A stretch of DNA of 64,000 nucleotides from Hirudinaria manillensis (lineage: Eukaryota > Annelida > Clitellata > Hirudinida > Hirudinidae): the NCBI GenBank assembly GCA_034509925.1, contig CM067531.1:4434001-4498000 (forward strand), written 5' to 3'. The notes under the pieces are model-generated. The model was not told where the DNA came from, ran no database searches, and saw only the letters and a program-made list of their open reading frames with translations. A program made the position numbers and the translations under genes. This document shows, one piece after another, positions 12,262-25,319 of this stretch. Numbering within the stretch: position 1 is the stretch's first letter; every line of letters starts with the position of its first letter.

Positions 12262-15200
12262 ATGTCCATCATGTACAGAGACACGACTTTAACAAAAATC
12301 TTTGTCGGGGGTCTTCCTTACCACACCACCGATGAATCTCTGCAGAAGTTTTTTGATCAGTTCGGTCCCATCGAGGAAGCCGTCGTTATAACGGACAGAC
12401 ATTCTGGGAAGAGCAAAGGATATGGATTTGTGAGTGCAATTTTATCGTTTTCCGGGTAGAATTAATCTAATTTTTATAACTTGTCATCTTCTCGAGTGAT
12501 AGCAGTTGAAGTATTAATTAACAATGTCGTAATTGTTATGACTTCGAGAGATTCATTTATTGTCGTCCATGAATTCTTGACGTATTTTCACAAGGGCACC
12601 GGTTTTTAATAGTGATTTGAAAAAAAAAAAATCAGCACGGGCCAACGGCCCCACGCCGAAACCGAAAACAAAAACAAAAACCAGTGCACCAACCCCTCAA
12701 TCTAAATTGTAAATTCTATTAACAAAAAAACCGTCCAAGTTTCTCTTAAATTCCTCCACATCCCTTGACATCACAACCTCCTGTGGCAAACTATTCCATT
12801 CCTGGACCACTCTGTTGCAAAAATAAAACTTTCTGCAATCTTTGTGGGCCAGTCTTGTCATCAGTTTTCTTTCATGTCCTCTGGTCTTGGAATATGTGCA
12901 GACAGAAAGGGAAGGACAAACTAAATCTTTCATAAAGTGATAAGTGATATTGTTAGATAAATAGACGTTAAACGTGCCTACCGCTCAATTCTTTACGCAA
13001 TATCGCAAGTACTCGAAAAGAAATATCCACAAAATGGGGTCTTAATGAAGCCGCTCTCTTATTGCACTGAAAGCAGGTGTTTGAAGCAGTGTCTTTGTTC
13101 GGATTTGGAAAGTGCTCGTCGTGTTACAAATTATAAGCGACCTGCGATTTCATATTTTGGCTTTACCGACAGAGATTAATTGATTTGATCAGACGTAGTT
13201 GATTGATTCGAGCATCAATCATTTGTTGATAGCGGGTGATAGGGTGACTCTCATCGACTCTGGTTGCAGCCAGACAACGCGTTACAATCCAAATATTTAG
13301 GATAAGCTTGAAATCCTAGAATCTTTTAAAAAGTGGTTTTAAATAATCCCGAGAGATGTTGTTCTGTTTTTGTTATTTTATTTTCGAATGAATGAAAACC
13401 GATACAGAAATAATAATCGAGGTTTGTGTAGTTGCACAGGGAAACAGGAAACCAAATGTTATTTAAACTCCTTTCCAGGTGACGATGGCTGATCGGATAG
13501 GAGCGGAAAAAGCGTGCAAAGACCCGAATCCAATTATTGACGGAAGAAAAGCCAACGTCAATTTGGCTTATTTGGGGGCCAAGCCAAGACTTCAGGCCGG
13601 GGAAATATTTTGTGAGTCCGTTTATTTATTAAGAAATGTTCGTATTTAAATAATCCCTAGAATTGATGCAGTTCACATTTAATACATGCTCAATGTGTTT
13701 AGAATTTCTTTTTCGCTGGTAATTCGAAATAATATCCTTGCTCGGGCAAAGATACATTCTTGCATAAGTATATATTAGGAAATGGACGCCATTATGTAAG
13801 CATAACGTCACCCGACGACTATTTACTAAAGTTGAACGATTCCAGCCCTTCCACTCAACTTGAAGACGGGCCTGACAGCAGCTTACCCTGCCCATCTTTC
13901 CAGGCAAGTCATATTTTGATTAATTACCAGCGTCTGCGCTTCTTTGTCGATCCAACATACCAACAGTGGCTCGTTAGAAACGTAATCGTACACGTTTGCA
14001 GCTACTACTGGCATCGTCTTTTCGTGTTTTTTAATAATTTTTCCCCCCAAATTCGTTCAACCATCTTTGTTGCAATCAGTGAAAAGGGGAATTCAGTCGA
14101 GGCCCATCGATCATAAGGTGTTTGTACAAAGTAATCATAAATCCCTCCGTCGGCGTCTTACACTTTCGCCTCATCGCCTCGGCTTTGCCCACAAATCAAC
14201 TACGTTTTCGTAGCTCCGAGAAAGTCAACGGTCGTCTCTCGTTAAAAAAATATCGAACGTGGCGAACGAACCGAGTTTCTGAAGAATTGAATTTCTTAAA
14301 TAATCCGAAGCTCGGGCTCGATTCGTAAACAAAAATCGTTTTAACAAAAACGTTTTAACGTCGTTTACAGGGAGGAACGCTGACAGAAGTGTGGGTTTTT
14401 CTTTTTTTTTTAACCCCCAAAATACTTTTTTTTTTTGGGACGGAAAGTAAGAAAGTGAAAAATTATTTAACAAAGACTTAATTTGTGGCGAGATGTTTTT
14501 ATGACATAGGAGAATTGCTAGCGATTTTGGATCGATTTCTTGGCCACGGATACACGATACCGACCTGGCTGGATTTGGGGTAGCACTTAATTAGTTCGAA
14601 TAATAATTGCAGTAATTGCTTGCACCTGCGCAATCGTCATCAGCATCATTTATTCATATCTCTGGCGAGATCACGCGAAGAAACGTTTATCGGAATGTTG
14701 GATCAGACGCCGTCGGACATGACTTTGGCCGAGATGGTGATGGAGGAGAGTGCTTGGAAAACAAGACAGGTTTGTTTGAAGGGGAGTCGAGAAGATGGAT
14801 TCTGACGTCTCGTCCTTAAAGCGAGCTGCAGCTGCTTGAATTTTTTCCGTTTTTTGGGGGGGAGCAATTAATAAATTTCATTTTGACTTTCGCCTTGAAG
14901 ACAAAAATGCGAGCACCATAAACAATTTCCTTTGTGTGGAATTTTCCACAGTGGCTCTTTCCAACAGGGGCACGTATACATTAAGGGTTCTCTAGACAAT
15001 AAAACGGCTTCTATTATCTACTTTTGTGTTTATTCAAAGTTTCTCTTCGCGGGATCAGGTAGGTAGGGATAGCGAGCCTAGGAAAAGATTTGATAGCTTT
15101 CCTTGCGAAAGTTTACCCTTCAAATTTTTGTAAACAAACTTTATCTCTCGTGGCAACAACAGCTGGCTGGTTTGTCGTAAAAACCCGGAGTTTGGAAATC

Positions 15201-18153
15201 GAAAGTTTTCACGCTCTCGAATCTGGGGTCTCGGGTCTGGAAATTGGATGGATTGGGTTGTCCAGTTATTGGATGACGCTGGGTGGATATCGTTTCTTCC
15301 CGATTGGAAGTTGCCGTGGATTTAGAGTGTCGATGGATGTTTGCAGGTCCTAATGATGTGCAATAAGCTGTAATCCTCCCCGTCATTAATCAAAGTGCTT
15401 TCTCTTTATACATAAGAAAAAAATAACTAATTTGGATTAATTAAATTTAGAAAATGTCTTTCAAGTAGTTGCACAAGATAGACGGCCAACAGCGGCTAAG
15501 TAATATTCTCTTACTTAAGATAATATTTAGACATTGATAACAATCTTTCATCATGGTTATCACCATCGTCGTCGTCGTCGTCGTCGTCACAATGAATGCT
15601 AAGGTTTCTGCACGAACTTTATCATGGAATCGTGAATAATCAGAAGAGAAATTAGAAAATAATAAAGCATAATATTAAATGCTAATATTGCGCTGCAGTG
15701 CGATTTCCTAAAATGTAATTTAATCGTGCCTACCACTAAAAGATCAGTTAACGAAAGGCGTTGAGGAAAGTCTTCTCCATAAGAGAAGATGGGATTTAAG
15801 AGAATTTCTGATCGGAGGAGATCCTAAAGTCGTACAAAAATTTCGCACATTTTTTTTTGCCGAGTTTATGGTGTGTCGTTATTCGTGTTTATTTTTACGA
15901 TCGACTCTTTGAAAAAAACGGGCAGAAAAACATTTAAAATGAGAAATAAATTATGTGTTTATAACTCATCATCTCCTGGAGATGGATATCTTTGACAATC
16001 TTTGTGCTGTTTATTCCCGAGGCATACCGGTCCTCATCCACTCGAGTTATCAGTTCGTCTGTCTATTCAAACAGAGAACGTGTTTTTCGGTGCTAGAGAA
16101 ACGAAAATTCTAGCCATTCGCTTACTGAAGCACCAAAATTCTTTCGTCGGTATTTCATGTTCAAACGACATGGAGTCTTGTTCTCCCCAACCAGGCCACT
16201 AGTGCGAGTTCCAGGTGTTATTGATTTGCTTCGGTGGCATTTTTTAATCACTGGAAGATATCCAATCCATTGTTCTCTCGAGGAAAACTCAACTTTTGGA
16301 AATACTTCGAAAGCCTCCGACCTCCTTTGCAATTCTCTCGTTAGTGCTTCGACGTTATCGACAGATAAAGAAGTCGATTGTTTTGTTTTATTTGCAACTT
16401 TCATCCTTTGAAGGCAAGATCCTCGACCGACACTTGCTCACCTCCGACTAAATGCCTCTGGCGCCAGCAATAATAGACCTACAACTATCTGTTTGACAAG
16501 CAATAAAGGCCGAAAATTCCAGGAAAATGCTCTTGTCGATCTCCTCGATGCAGGAGAACCTTTGTCCATCTGGAATGTGACATTAAAAAGATTTTCTTCT
16601 AAATTTAAAATCGTTTTGAGTGCTCTGACCATGATTACGTTCCCAATGAATGTTTAAAACCGCCTTTCTTTTAGACTGCAAATTGTATGAAACAATCTTC
16701 GTTTAAACTTTCGATTTTAACCGTTTACTGGGGACATAGAATCACGTGGGCAGCGATCCCAAAGCATTCAAATCTAGTGCGCGTCTCCGGCGTTGGAAAC
16801 TAAACAAACAATCGAAAGGTGAGCCTCCTTGAACTAGGAAAAGCAAGACGAACACGCGGCCCCGGCAGCAACATCTTTACCTGGTTCTGCTCTTCTTTGT
16901 GGTCAACTGCACCGTACAGTTCCAATTCTAATACGAGTTATCGTGGCTAACAAAAAATAAACATAAAAAGAAATGTTAACTTTTTTTCTGTCTTGTATCG
17001 ATACGACATGATAACTTTGATTTAAATTTTAATCAGTTAGTCTTTTTGTGAGTATTCTGAGAATATCCCTCATCAAGACAAAGATTAGGATTGATGATAA
17101 AGTTTAATTACCCGAGATATCAAGTCTGGGGTCTGTGTTATCGAGATAAAACGCTCGCTGAAGCAGATGGGGATCATCGCCGTCGCTGGAAAGACATGAT
17201 CTTGTCGTTCAATAACCTCATTTTCCGTATAAAAATGCCCAGAAAAAGTTCAGAATTGCCTGGAAAATGTGATATTTTTCCATCCACGTGCACTATCTCA
17301 TCCAGACAATCAGAAACAAGGTATCAACTTTCGACGTCATATTCATATCTTTACGTCACTGGGAATCAAACTAGCAACGTGAGATGTCTCAACTCGATAT
17401 GAATGGATGTTCTCAACGATCATAAGGAAAGAAGTTCGGTTCGACGGCTTCCTTTCCTGGCGAAAGATTTGATGATGACCGATTATCAGTTCATCGCTAA
17501 TGGAAGGAATTGCGTTCGTATGGCGTTTGTGGAATGGGCCATAATATGGGAATGGGTCTCTCCAGTTGGTGCTGTTTCTCGTGTTTTCAATTGTGTTGGG
17601 GCTTCTTTGTTTCGGCATCTGCTACAAGTTAAGCATCTTTTTTTTCGCAATGATGAATATCACTGCCATCTCCATATAAATCATCGAGATGAATAACTCA
17701 TTTTTCTATTTTTCCAGGATAGCTCCATTCATTCAGCCAGGTGCGCCAGCCTTCATAGCCGCCCACCCGGCCACTCTCGCTCCTCTGACGACCATCCATC
17801 CATCGAGCATCCCCTCGAGCGCCAACGGTCCTATCTATCCGGTTTCTCCAGGCACGCCCAACGGTACTCCTTCTCCGGCCGGCGGTCTCATCAATTACGC
17901 CCCTACGGCGTTCGCCTTTCCCCAGATCATCCATCCCGGCTTTGAGACCGCCCCGGCAGCCTATGCGCCGTTTTCGGTCATCGGGTACATTTCATCTCAG
18001 CCGCAAACCACGGCTTACAACGCCCAGCCTCAAGCTCAACAACAACCGCAACAGCAACAACAGCAGCAGGTGGTCCAACAACAACCTGGAGCCCATTCGC
18101 CGACCTTCGTACCTGCCCTACATTGCGTTCCAACTCAGCAGATTTTGCATTGA
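12262..18153 (+). CDS. RBM24: RBM24/RBM38-type RNA-binding protein
   Basis: Predicted exons: 12262-12429, 13479-13611, 13846-13903, 17718-18153 (TGA), giving 264 aa. One RRM spans about residues 10-90, with RNP2 IFVGGL at 13-18 and RNP1 KGYGFVTM at 52-59, and the family signature [20 protein letters not shown] follows. The C-terminal half is low-complexity and rich in Pro, Ala and Gln (a Q tract near the end). RBM24/38 and nematode SUP-12 bind GU-rich RNA and control muscle splicing and mRNA stability. Exon 3 was found by phase: it is 58 nt, encodes [12 protein letters not shown] and is followed by GCAAGT, a GC donor. The start Met is in the usual family position, just before the RRM. Confidence 0.88.
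12640..12975 (-). mobile_element. 3' remnant of a non-LTR retrotransposon (LINE reverse transcriptase tail)
   Basis: On the minus strand an open frame (12697-12933, continuing in frame to about 12975) encodes the typical C-terminal end of LINE ORF2: RGHERKL, FFxNR-type [19 protein letters not shown] and FKRNLDGFF. Only the last 90 or so residues remain, so the copy is truncated at its 5' end. After the stop there is about 60 bp of 3' UTR ending in a T-run on that strand. It lies antisense in intron 1 of the RBM24-type gene. Confidence 0.75.
13904..17717 (+). other. RBM24-type intron 3
   Basis: A 3.8-kb intron starting GCAAGT and ending TTTTTCCAG. It contains a (GTC)n tract near 15565-15588 and several short open frames with no recognisable domain. 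A splice-bounded open segment at 14613-14770 does not fit the gene's phases. Confidence 0.5.
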
Positions 18154-19100
18154 GTTTTTTTCCTCCTCATTTTCATCTTAAATCGTAGTATTTTCATCTG
18201 AAAAGTGCAAAAAAAAAACTTGAATTCGTTACACCTTATCATGATGGTCTTATAAGACGAGGACAACAGCAACGACAACCTAAGAGCCACAGCACCACCA
18301 ACAACAACCTAAGAGCAACACTAGCAACCACAACAGCAACAGTCACAACAATCACAATAATTTGGCCACAACAAGGTTTAAGACATCCGCCTTAGGGGAT
18401 TTAAAAAAACTCCATGGAAAGTCAAAATAGAGCCGAAGATATTTTATTTTCTTTTCTTTGTTATCATGTCTTTGTTCTTGGAGCTTGTTTTTAAGGCCGA
18501 ACCATGATGAAGTTGCTCAGTCGCTGCACATGTCACAGTTAGACGTGGATGGACTTCTTTTTTTTCTTCTTTTTTTCTTCTTTTAAAACAGCCCTTTAAA
18601 ACGTGTCTCTCACAATCCCTTTCGACAGTCTGCATGGCATTTTATTGTCTTGTTTATCTCCCTCATCATCATCATCATCACGTGTCATCATCACCATTAT
18701 TATCGTCATTACCTTTATGATTATCATCATCGTCGTCGTCGTCGTCGTCGTCATCATCATCGAAATCGTTCATTGGTTCGGTAGATCTCGTCGGCTTTAT
18801 TGCAAGCAATTAATTGTCTTGGAGAAATTATTATTTTTAATTCTTTCTTGTTCACATTTTGTTGTTGTCATTTATTATCGCTCACGTGCTAATATCTCAA
18901 GTGATGATGATGATGATAATAATAATTATTATTATATGTTGTTATTATTATTATTATTATTGTGGTTATGATTGTGATAGTCATGATAACGACATGATGA
19001 TGACATTGCATACCGTTTACTGTCGCTAATCTAGGTAGGGTCATCAACAAGTGCCTACCAATGGGAATAAGACACGTCATGACCTTTACTTACGTAGGGT
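18154..19100. other. RBM24-type 3' region with CAA and ATC/GTC microsatellites
   Basis: CAA-rich sequence at 18260-18360, ATC/GTC triplets at 18662-18763 and GAT/AAT/ATT triplets at 18902-18962. No coding support and no clear poly(A) signal near the stop. Confidence 0.6.
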
Positions 19101-19115
19101 TTCGTTCGTCTGACG

Positions 19116-19186
19116 CGTGACGTCACGTTGTGATTGTTTCCTCCGATCGTTTTTCCCTCCATCCTCGAACCCGTTGTCATGGAAAC
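19116..19186. promoter_or_regulatory. CRE palindrome plus X-box-like site
   Basis: The 12-bp palindrome CGTGACGTCACG (19116-19127) holds a full CRE (TGACGTCA). GTTGTCATGGAAAC at 19173-19186 fits the RFX X-box consensus RYYNYYATRRNRAC at all positions. No gene start is evident right beside it; the next gene on + is the GPCR at 22.6 kb. Confidence 0.4.
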
Positions 19187-22100
19187 TCCCCGACGACGCC
19201 AAGAGGTCACAAGTGCAATTATTTTTAAAAAATTAAAAAAGTTGAAATCTCGCTCTTCCGTCTGTCATTTTTATTTGAATTTCTCGATTTTCCTTTCAAA
19301 TTCGATTTTATTTTTTTTTCTTTTTATTTTTTTTTAAAATTTTTTGTTCCTCTTGAATTTTACATTTCTCTTTTATTTGTGTAGAATTATTTAATATGTT
19401 CGATGTGTAATGATTACGTAATGAATTTGTAAAAGCAAGTCGTGTTTCGATCATCGATTGTTTTGCCAGACAAGAGGCCAGGTTTGCCAGGCTATATTAT
19501 TATTATTATTTCAAAGTGAGGTGTCCGATTGGAAACCAGGGGTAAGAAATGAGTACAAAATGGATGTCTAAGAAGCAGATTTGGGGTCCTTGCCACGTGC
19601 GATGGTATTTCTAAATTAAAAGAATTCGTGGTAATAGGAGGAGCAGGAAGGTGTTATAAAAAGAATTTTAAAAAATATTATTAAAAATTGTTATCAAAAG
19701 ATATTATCAAAAATGTTATTGTGGGATCGGATTTGATGGCTTTCGAACGGGGTGGGTGTACTTGGTGTGTTCGAGTCGGGTTTATAAAAGTTTCACAGTT
19801 TCAGTGTAAACTGAGCAGCTAAAATTCCTGGCTAAAAGGATTTCAACGGAAATGCGTTTAAAAATGGAGAGAGAAACGAGATTATCTGTTTAATTTGCTG
19901 ATTAATCTAGGAAAAGTCGTTAGCGGTTCAGTTGAATTAATCATTTAGTAGAGAGACAGTGGTGAAAAAGACGAAATTGGCCATTTTGTTCGAACGTAAT
20001 GCCGTGGTTGTGATGAATGGGAGAATATAATTATTGGTGATAAGAATAACAACCTCAGCAACAACAATAATAGTAATAATAATAATGATGATGATGATGA
20101 TGACGACGAAGATGACTATGATTGCGGTTATAGTGCGTCTTTTGGGAGAGAGAAAGATACCTGACGATTAAAAAGCCCTGGGGCCTCGGGGTCAACGGGG
20201 TCAGACAGAGAAGTGAAGCAACTCATTCCTCACTCATTGAACAAGGTGCGTTTCTGCACGGAACAAAGTCTATGCCTGAGTACAATTCGATTAAAAGTTT
20301 TTTTTATTAGAAAATGCCAAAAATGTCTTTGAATACCATCACGGCTTCAATTTGGTTCGTGATATTATCACAGCAAATTATCATTATCACAGCCCGATGG
20401 CACTTATCAACAGTACGTGCGATTATGTGTACAACATTGCAACATTAATTGGCCTACAATTAACCCCTTTTTGTAGAAGTTGACATTTCATTGGCCCCGC
20501 GAAAAGAGAAAGTTTTGAGTAGCAAGTTGTTGGAAAGCTGGAGATGTTTTGATCGGAGCGTGGATCTTATTACGCTGCCTTCTTTCCTCCGCTCGTTCCA
20601 TCGAGCAGCTCGAATCTTTGTCTGCACGAAAAACATGGAAAATCCGAACGGAGTGACGGGTTCCAGCTGGAACAATGATTGCACTGCAACCAGTCGGTTG
20701 AATCATCAACTCCTCGGATCGACGAACGTTTTCTTCGGACTTCTATCGGCAGGAATCATCTGGCGATTACAATTTAAATGTCTGCGCATTTGATAATTCA
20801 TTCCAAATGATCAACTTATTTGCAAGTTCAATTTTATTTAACAAAACAGATCCGATTTGTAAATTATGGAAATGTGACTTGTAATTATATGGTTATAATT
20901 AGTTAATGGTTCGAGAAAACGCATCCCTTAGAAAATGATTCTGAAAATGATTCAGGACATCACACAAAGTAGGATTTGCACCGACAAATTAAGAATTTCA
21001 AGTTCAAATTCTGAACCAACCGCGGATGCTGAAGCGATGGACAAGGATTCTTGAGAACACAAAAATCTGTGTTTCAGCAGAAAATATTTTGATTAAAAGA
21101 ATTGTTTTGATCACAGAAAATATTTTGTTCTGACTACGAAATAATAAAAAAAAATAAATAAAAATGTTTTGATTGTGGAAAAAAAAGAAAGATTTTCAAT
21201 CAACATGGGAATCAAAGGCTTTCAGAACAAGTTATTGTTACAAACTCGAACACCTTGCAGAGTTTATTAGATTATAGATGTATATATATTTATATTATAA
21301 TATATCTGCATTTATATTATATCATATTATATTTACATTATATTATAACATATTTATTAGATTAATACTACGAGTGTTGCAGCAGGAATGTAATCCAGCT
21401 AGTCTTGGGTTTTTTTTTGTCAAGGCTGTGAAGATGTGTTTTGTGTTTCACGTTTGAGATAAATTGATTATAATTTATTTTTAATTATTAGTGACAAATC
21501 TGAAAATCTTTTCAAAGATTCCGAAACTTGCACGCAAGAGATATAAAATAACTTCCTTGATAAGATGCGGCATAACGTTAAAAAGAAATCACAAAACTTG
21601 GAGGAAAAGTTGGTGGAAAAAAACTGCCGTTCCAATTTAAAAAATCGTACTTTTAACGCTAGGATTGAAAGCTTTGCCGCAAAGACCTATTACGGGTTAA
21701 TTGACTGAAAATATGGAAAATGGAAATGGAAAGAAAAAATCTGGAAATGACAAAGATTGACGGAATTGTTTGACGTCGTGACTTGTTTTTGGCTTCTTTG
21801 TCTGAAATCGTCTTGGAACGGATTGCTATGACGTCTGCCATGCTATGCCATTGTTTCAGTAATAATCTCTTTGTTGTGAATTAGATTTTACTCTAAAAGA
21901 TATTAAAGGTGATTTTCATGAATTTACTTGAGACTAAGAACAAAGTGTGTAATAATTCTGCCTCGATTTGTCCAATATCGTCCTAATTGTTATTAAACAA
22001 TGCAATAATATTTTATAATATCGAAGAATATCAAAGAAATGTGCAGAAATATATTCCAGATATTCTTTGTTTTCGCGCTTTGAGTAGCAGACATTCTCCG

Positions 22101-22552
22101 CTCATTCAGCACTCATCTTGAATTTCGGAGTTAAAAACATCAGACTGTCTTCGCTTTCGTACCGAGCTTTCTTTTAATCATCAGCACCGTTGTCGTTTTC
22201 GTTGTCATCGTCAGTAACCTCAACATCCCATCTTACGACGCTGATGATGATGATGACGATGATGACGATGATGACGACGACGTCGACGATGATGAAGTCA
22301 AATATGAATTGAGGCAATGATGCAAACGCGTGCGACGTGCAGAGCCAAAATAGGATCATCATCATCGATCGACTGAAAATGGCAGGACACTCAAAATTCT
22401 GTTTTAAAGAACTCTCGAACTGGAAGCGGAACCACTACGCTGAATTCAAAGTTTAATAACAATAGAACAAACACTGTCACGTTAATTTAAAATAAAAGTT
22501 AGCTTTAACTTGATTTTATTAATAATAATAATAATTAGATAAAACAATTTCA
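19187..22552. other. Intergenic, no gene recognised
   Basis: Contains AAT/GAT/GAC triplets near 20060-20110 and GAT/GAC triplets near 22223-22290. An open frame at 20491-20793 has no recognisable motif. Confidence 0.5.
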
Positions 22553-22612
22553 GTGCTAATTAATAAGAATTCCGATTCGTTGAAATGCCAAGAGAATGAT
22601 GAGCGCAACAAT

Positions 22613-23920
22613 ATGTCAACATCGGAGCTGAACGTCGTTACGGAAGCAAGAGAGGAATGCTACTCGCTATCCCCGGATGTCGTCAGCAAAGAGGACTACT
22701 CTTTCATCTGGATCTACGTCTCACCCTTCATCCTGCTCGTTGGAACGGTCGGAAACGGTTTGACCCTGTGCGTGATGAGCAGGCGATCTCTCAGAAACAG
22801 CACCACGAGGGTGTATCTGAGTGCCATGGCCGTCGGTGACACGTGCGCTCTCTTCTGGAGGATCGTCCCCGAGTTTCTGAGGGCCTCGAAATCCTTCGAT
22901 TTGAGCAGTTGGAGCGAGTGGACCTGCAGGTTGGAACACTTCAGTTTCTACTGCTCGAGCGATGCTGCCATTTGGTTCATGGTTTCCTTCACGTTGGACA
23001 GACTCGTTGCAATTTCTCTGCCGTTGCAGAAAAAGCGAATCTGTAAGAAAAAAACGGCGAGGTTGGTGGTGTTGACGGTTTTGACCACAGCCATTGTGAA
23101 GAACATCCACGTGTTTTGGACTCGAGGATTCGATTCTCAATTCGAGCATCACTCGAAGCATAATTCTTCGGCCGTAGTTTTACTCACAACAACAAAATAT
23201 TCCTCCGCGACTACTTCTGCCATGACTTCGAAGATTTCCATCTGCAGGAGGCTCATGTTTTATTCTTTCTACGAGGAAAATGTCAGACCGTGGCTCGCTT
23301 TTACGTTTGTTAGTCTCCTTCCAACTCTGATTCTGATCGTCTGCAACTTCCTGATCGTCAGAGCTCTGCTAAAGATCTACAGATTCCGACAAATTGCCGT
23401 CGACAGCTGCGGAAGAGAAAATCAATCGAGTCCCTTATGCCAGCCTCCTGTCCAGAGGCAGGTGGAGGTGCATTTCGCTGAGAATGCAGAGAAGGAAGTT
23501 CTTGATAGTCGTCGTAAACTATCCTCAAGCTCCACTAATCGCGTACTTTCTGTAGGCAAAATCACCAACACCAACTCAAACGTTTCCAGCAAGAAGTTCA
23601 CTTTTACACACGCCTCTTTAATGTGTATCAGCGTCTCCGTAATGTTCCTAATTTGCGTGGCTCCCAGCATCATTCTGACCATAGGTCGTAGGGCGTGGAA
23701 AGGATTCAAGCATTACGAACTTGTCAAGGCCGTGAACAACCAACTCGCCTGCCTCAATCACGCGGGAAACTTCTTCCTCTACTGCTTGACAGGAGAGAGA
23801 TTCAGAAGCGAGTTGTTGGCCATGCTGAGACTGAGAAGGACACCTGGACTCGAGAAGAGCAGACTTCACACTTCCCCGAGTCTCAAGACTATGGAGCTGT
23901 TGACCAACAAGAAGACTTGA
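22613..23920 (+). CDS. Rhodopsin-like GPCR, peptide-receptor type
   Basis: A single-exon frame gives 435 aa from the ATG at 22613; the same frame is open back to 22553 after a possible acceptor TTTCAG, so a spliced 5' end is possible. TM1 carries GNGLTLCVM and TM3 ends in TLDRLVAISLP in place of DRY. A long third loop of about 90 residues separates TM5 from TM6 (FLICVAPSII). TM7 has NHAGNFFLYCLTG in place of NPxxY, followed by ERFRSELLAML. NHxxNFFLYCLTG-type endings are common in invertebrate FMRFamide- and myosuppressin-like peptide receptors. A ligand cannot be named from sequence. Confidence 0.88.
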   Translation: MSTSELNVVTEAREECYSLSPDVVSKEDYSFIWIYVSPFILLVGTVGNGLTLCVMSRRSLRNSTTRVYLSAMAVGDTCALFWRIVPEFLRASKSFDLSSWSEWTCRLEHFSFYCSSDAAIWFMVSFTLDRLVAISLPLQKKRICKKKTARLVVLTVLTTAIVKNIHVFWTRGFDSQFEHHSKHNSSAVVLLTTTKYSSATTSAMTSKISICRRLMFYSFYEENVRPWLAFTFVSLLPTLILIVCNFLIVRALLKIYRFRQIAVDSCGRENQSSPLCQPPVQRQVEVHFAENAEKEVLDSRRKLSSSSTNRVLSVGKITNTNSNVSSKKFTFTHASLMCISVSVMFLICVAPSIILTIGRRAWKGFKHYELVKAVNNQLACLNHAGNFFLYCLTGERFRSELLAMLRLRRTPGLEKSRLHTSPSLKTMELLTNKKT

Positions 23921-25319
23921 AGCATTCAGAGACCATCCATCGATTTCCTGTCCACTTAATGCGCCCTTCAATGATCGATAACCATCACCGATGGGGCTCC
24001 ATTGAGCCACAAAATGTCGAATCGTGAATTATTGGCAATCAACTTGTGGAAATATTTTCATCTCAAAATCATTCCAGGTTGATCTTCAGCTGTACATTCC
24101 TCGTACATTCGACTCGAGGTTTAAGTTTCTTAATTAGAGACACAGTAAACACGGTAATGTTAATTTCTCAATTGCTTTCGTACAATTGCACCACAACCAC
24201 GCATGACGATCATCGTCGATATCACCAATAGCAACGGGCGTAAATAATTGTTATCTTCCAGCGAAATCAAGCAGAACGCCAGAGCGAGTTCCACCTCCCC
24301 CTCGTCAAAGAGGGAAAAAAATAAATGCTTTCGCCTTGGCTGTGATGGCTGCATTGAAGGAATGAAATGCTTGATTGAAATACATGATTGAAATGCTTGA
24401 TTGAAATGTGATATCCTCGCGTTCTAAGGCGGGAATATTCCATCAATCTCGAAATATCAATTCCATCATGAATCGTTTCTACTTCAATGAACAGCAAAAG
24501 AAAGAGGGATGGAATGAGAATGAAAAGGAAGCACTTGGTGTGAAATCAACGTGGCACCAAAGCAGTAAACTAAGTCAGAAAGTGGCCACAGAATCACATA
24601 TGAAAAGAACCTTTAAGTAAATTTTTAGACAACGAAGCTTCTAATTTCGCACAAACGGATTTATGTAGCGCCAAACAACTGCAGGGCACGCGACTGCTAT
24701 TGAGGTAAACAAGATTTTAATTTATGGATCGGGATGCAGCTGTAATTGAAGATACGGATGACGTATTTTATCGAACCCTTGTTTTACGTGGAAGACCCCC
24801 TCCTGGATTTTCATTCGTTTGGCGCCATTGGGGTCTAGGGAGAGTTATTGAGAGCTGGAAATGACAATACATTATACCTTTTTTACTAATTTATCCAAAA
24901 TAATTCACATTTTGTGTCTCATCTGAATAATTTCAGATTAAAAACGAAGATTTCTTAACTATTTATTATTTAATATGTAAACAAACCATTTACTTGTGAA
25001 TCACCAGATTCCACAGCAACGTCATAATAAAACGTTAAAATCATTTTTACTCAAAATAATTGTTAACGGTGCAAGAAAAAAAACTAGATCGAAGTTGTAC
25101 CTCATCTTCAATCTCTCTTTCTCAATCCCTGTTGATCAATCTTGATTGACTGATGGGAAACGGAGGAGTTGACCTCAGAACACTCGTCCCTCGACTTGGC
25201 ATTTCCTTCCCTGAAGGCACCTGAGGAGACAAATCATCGTTTTAAAACCCGACACACGTTTCACTGCTCACGCGAGGAACATCTTTGAAGAGGAACATTT
25301 TCTTGTTGACACTGCTTTC
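23921..25319. other. Intergenic, GPCR 3' flank
   Basis: No coding motif or splice-bounded exon could be supported. Confidence 0.5.

Noticed and set aside
14613..14770. Splice-bounded open segment encoding [15 protein letters not shown] in RBM24 intron 3
   Set aside because: Including it breaks the frame of the last exon, and it does not resemble the family; possibly chance.
16093..16411. Overlapping 103-aa minus and 84-aa plus frames
   Set aside because: Located in an intron, no motif or splice boundaries in phase.
18603..18971. 122-codon hydrophobic frame
   Set aside because: Translation of ATC/GTC microsatellites downstream of RBM24.
20491..20793. 100-codon + frame
   Set aside because: No motif, no supporting splice sites and overlapping minus-strand frames of similar length.
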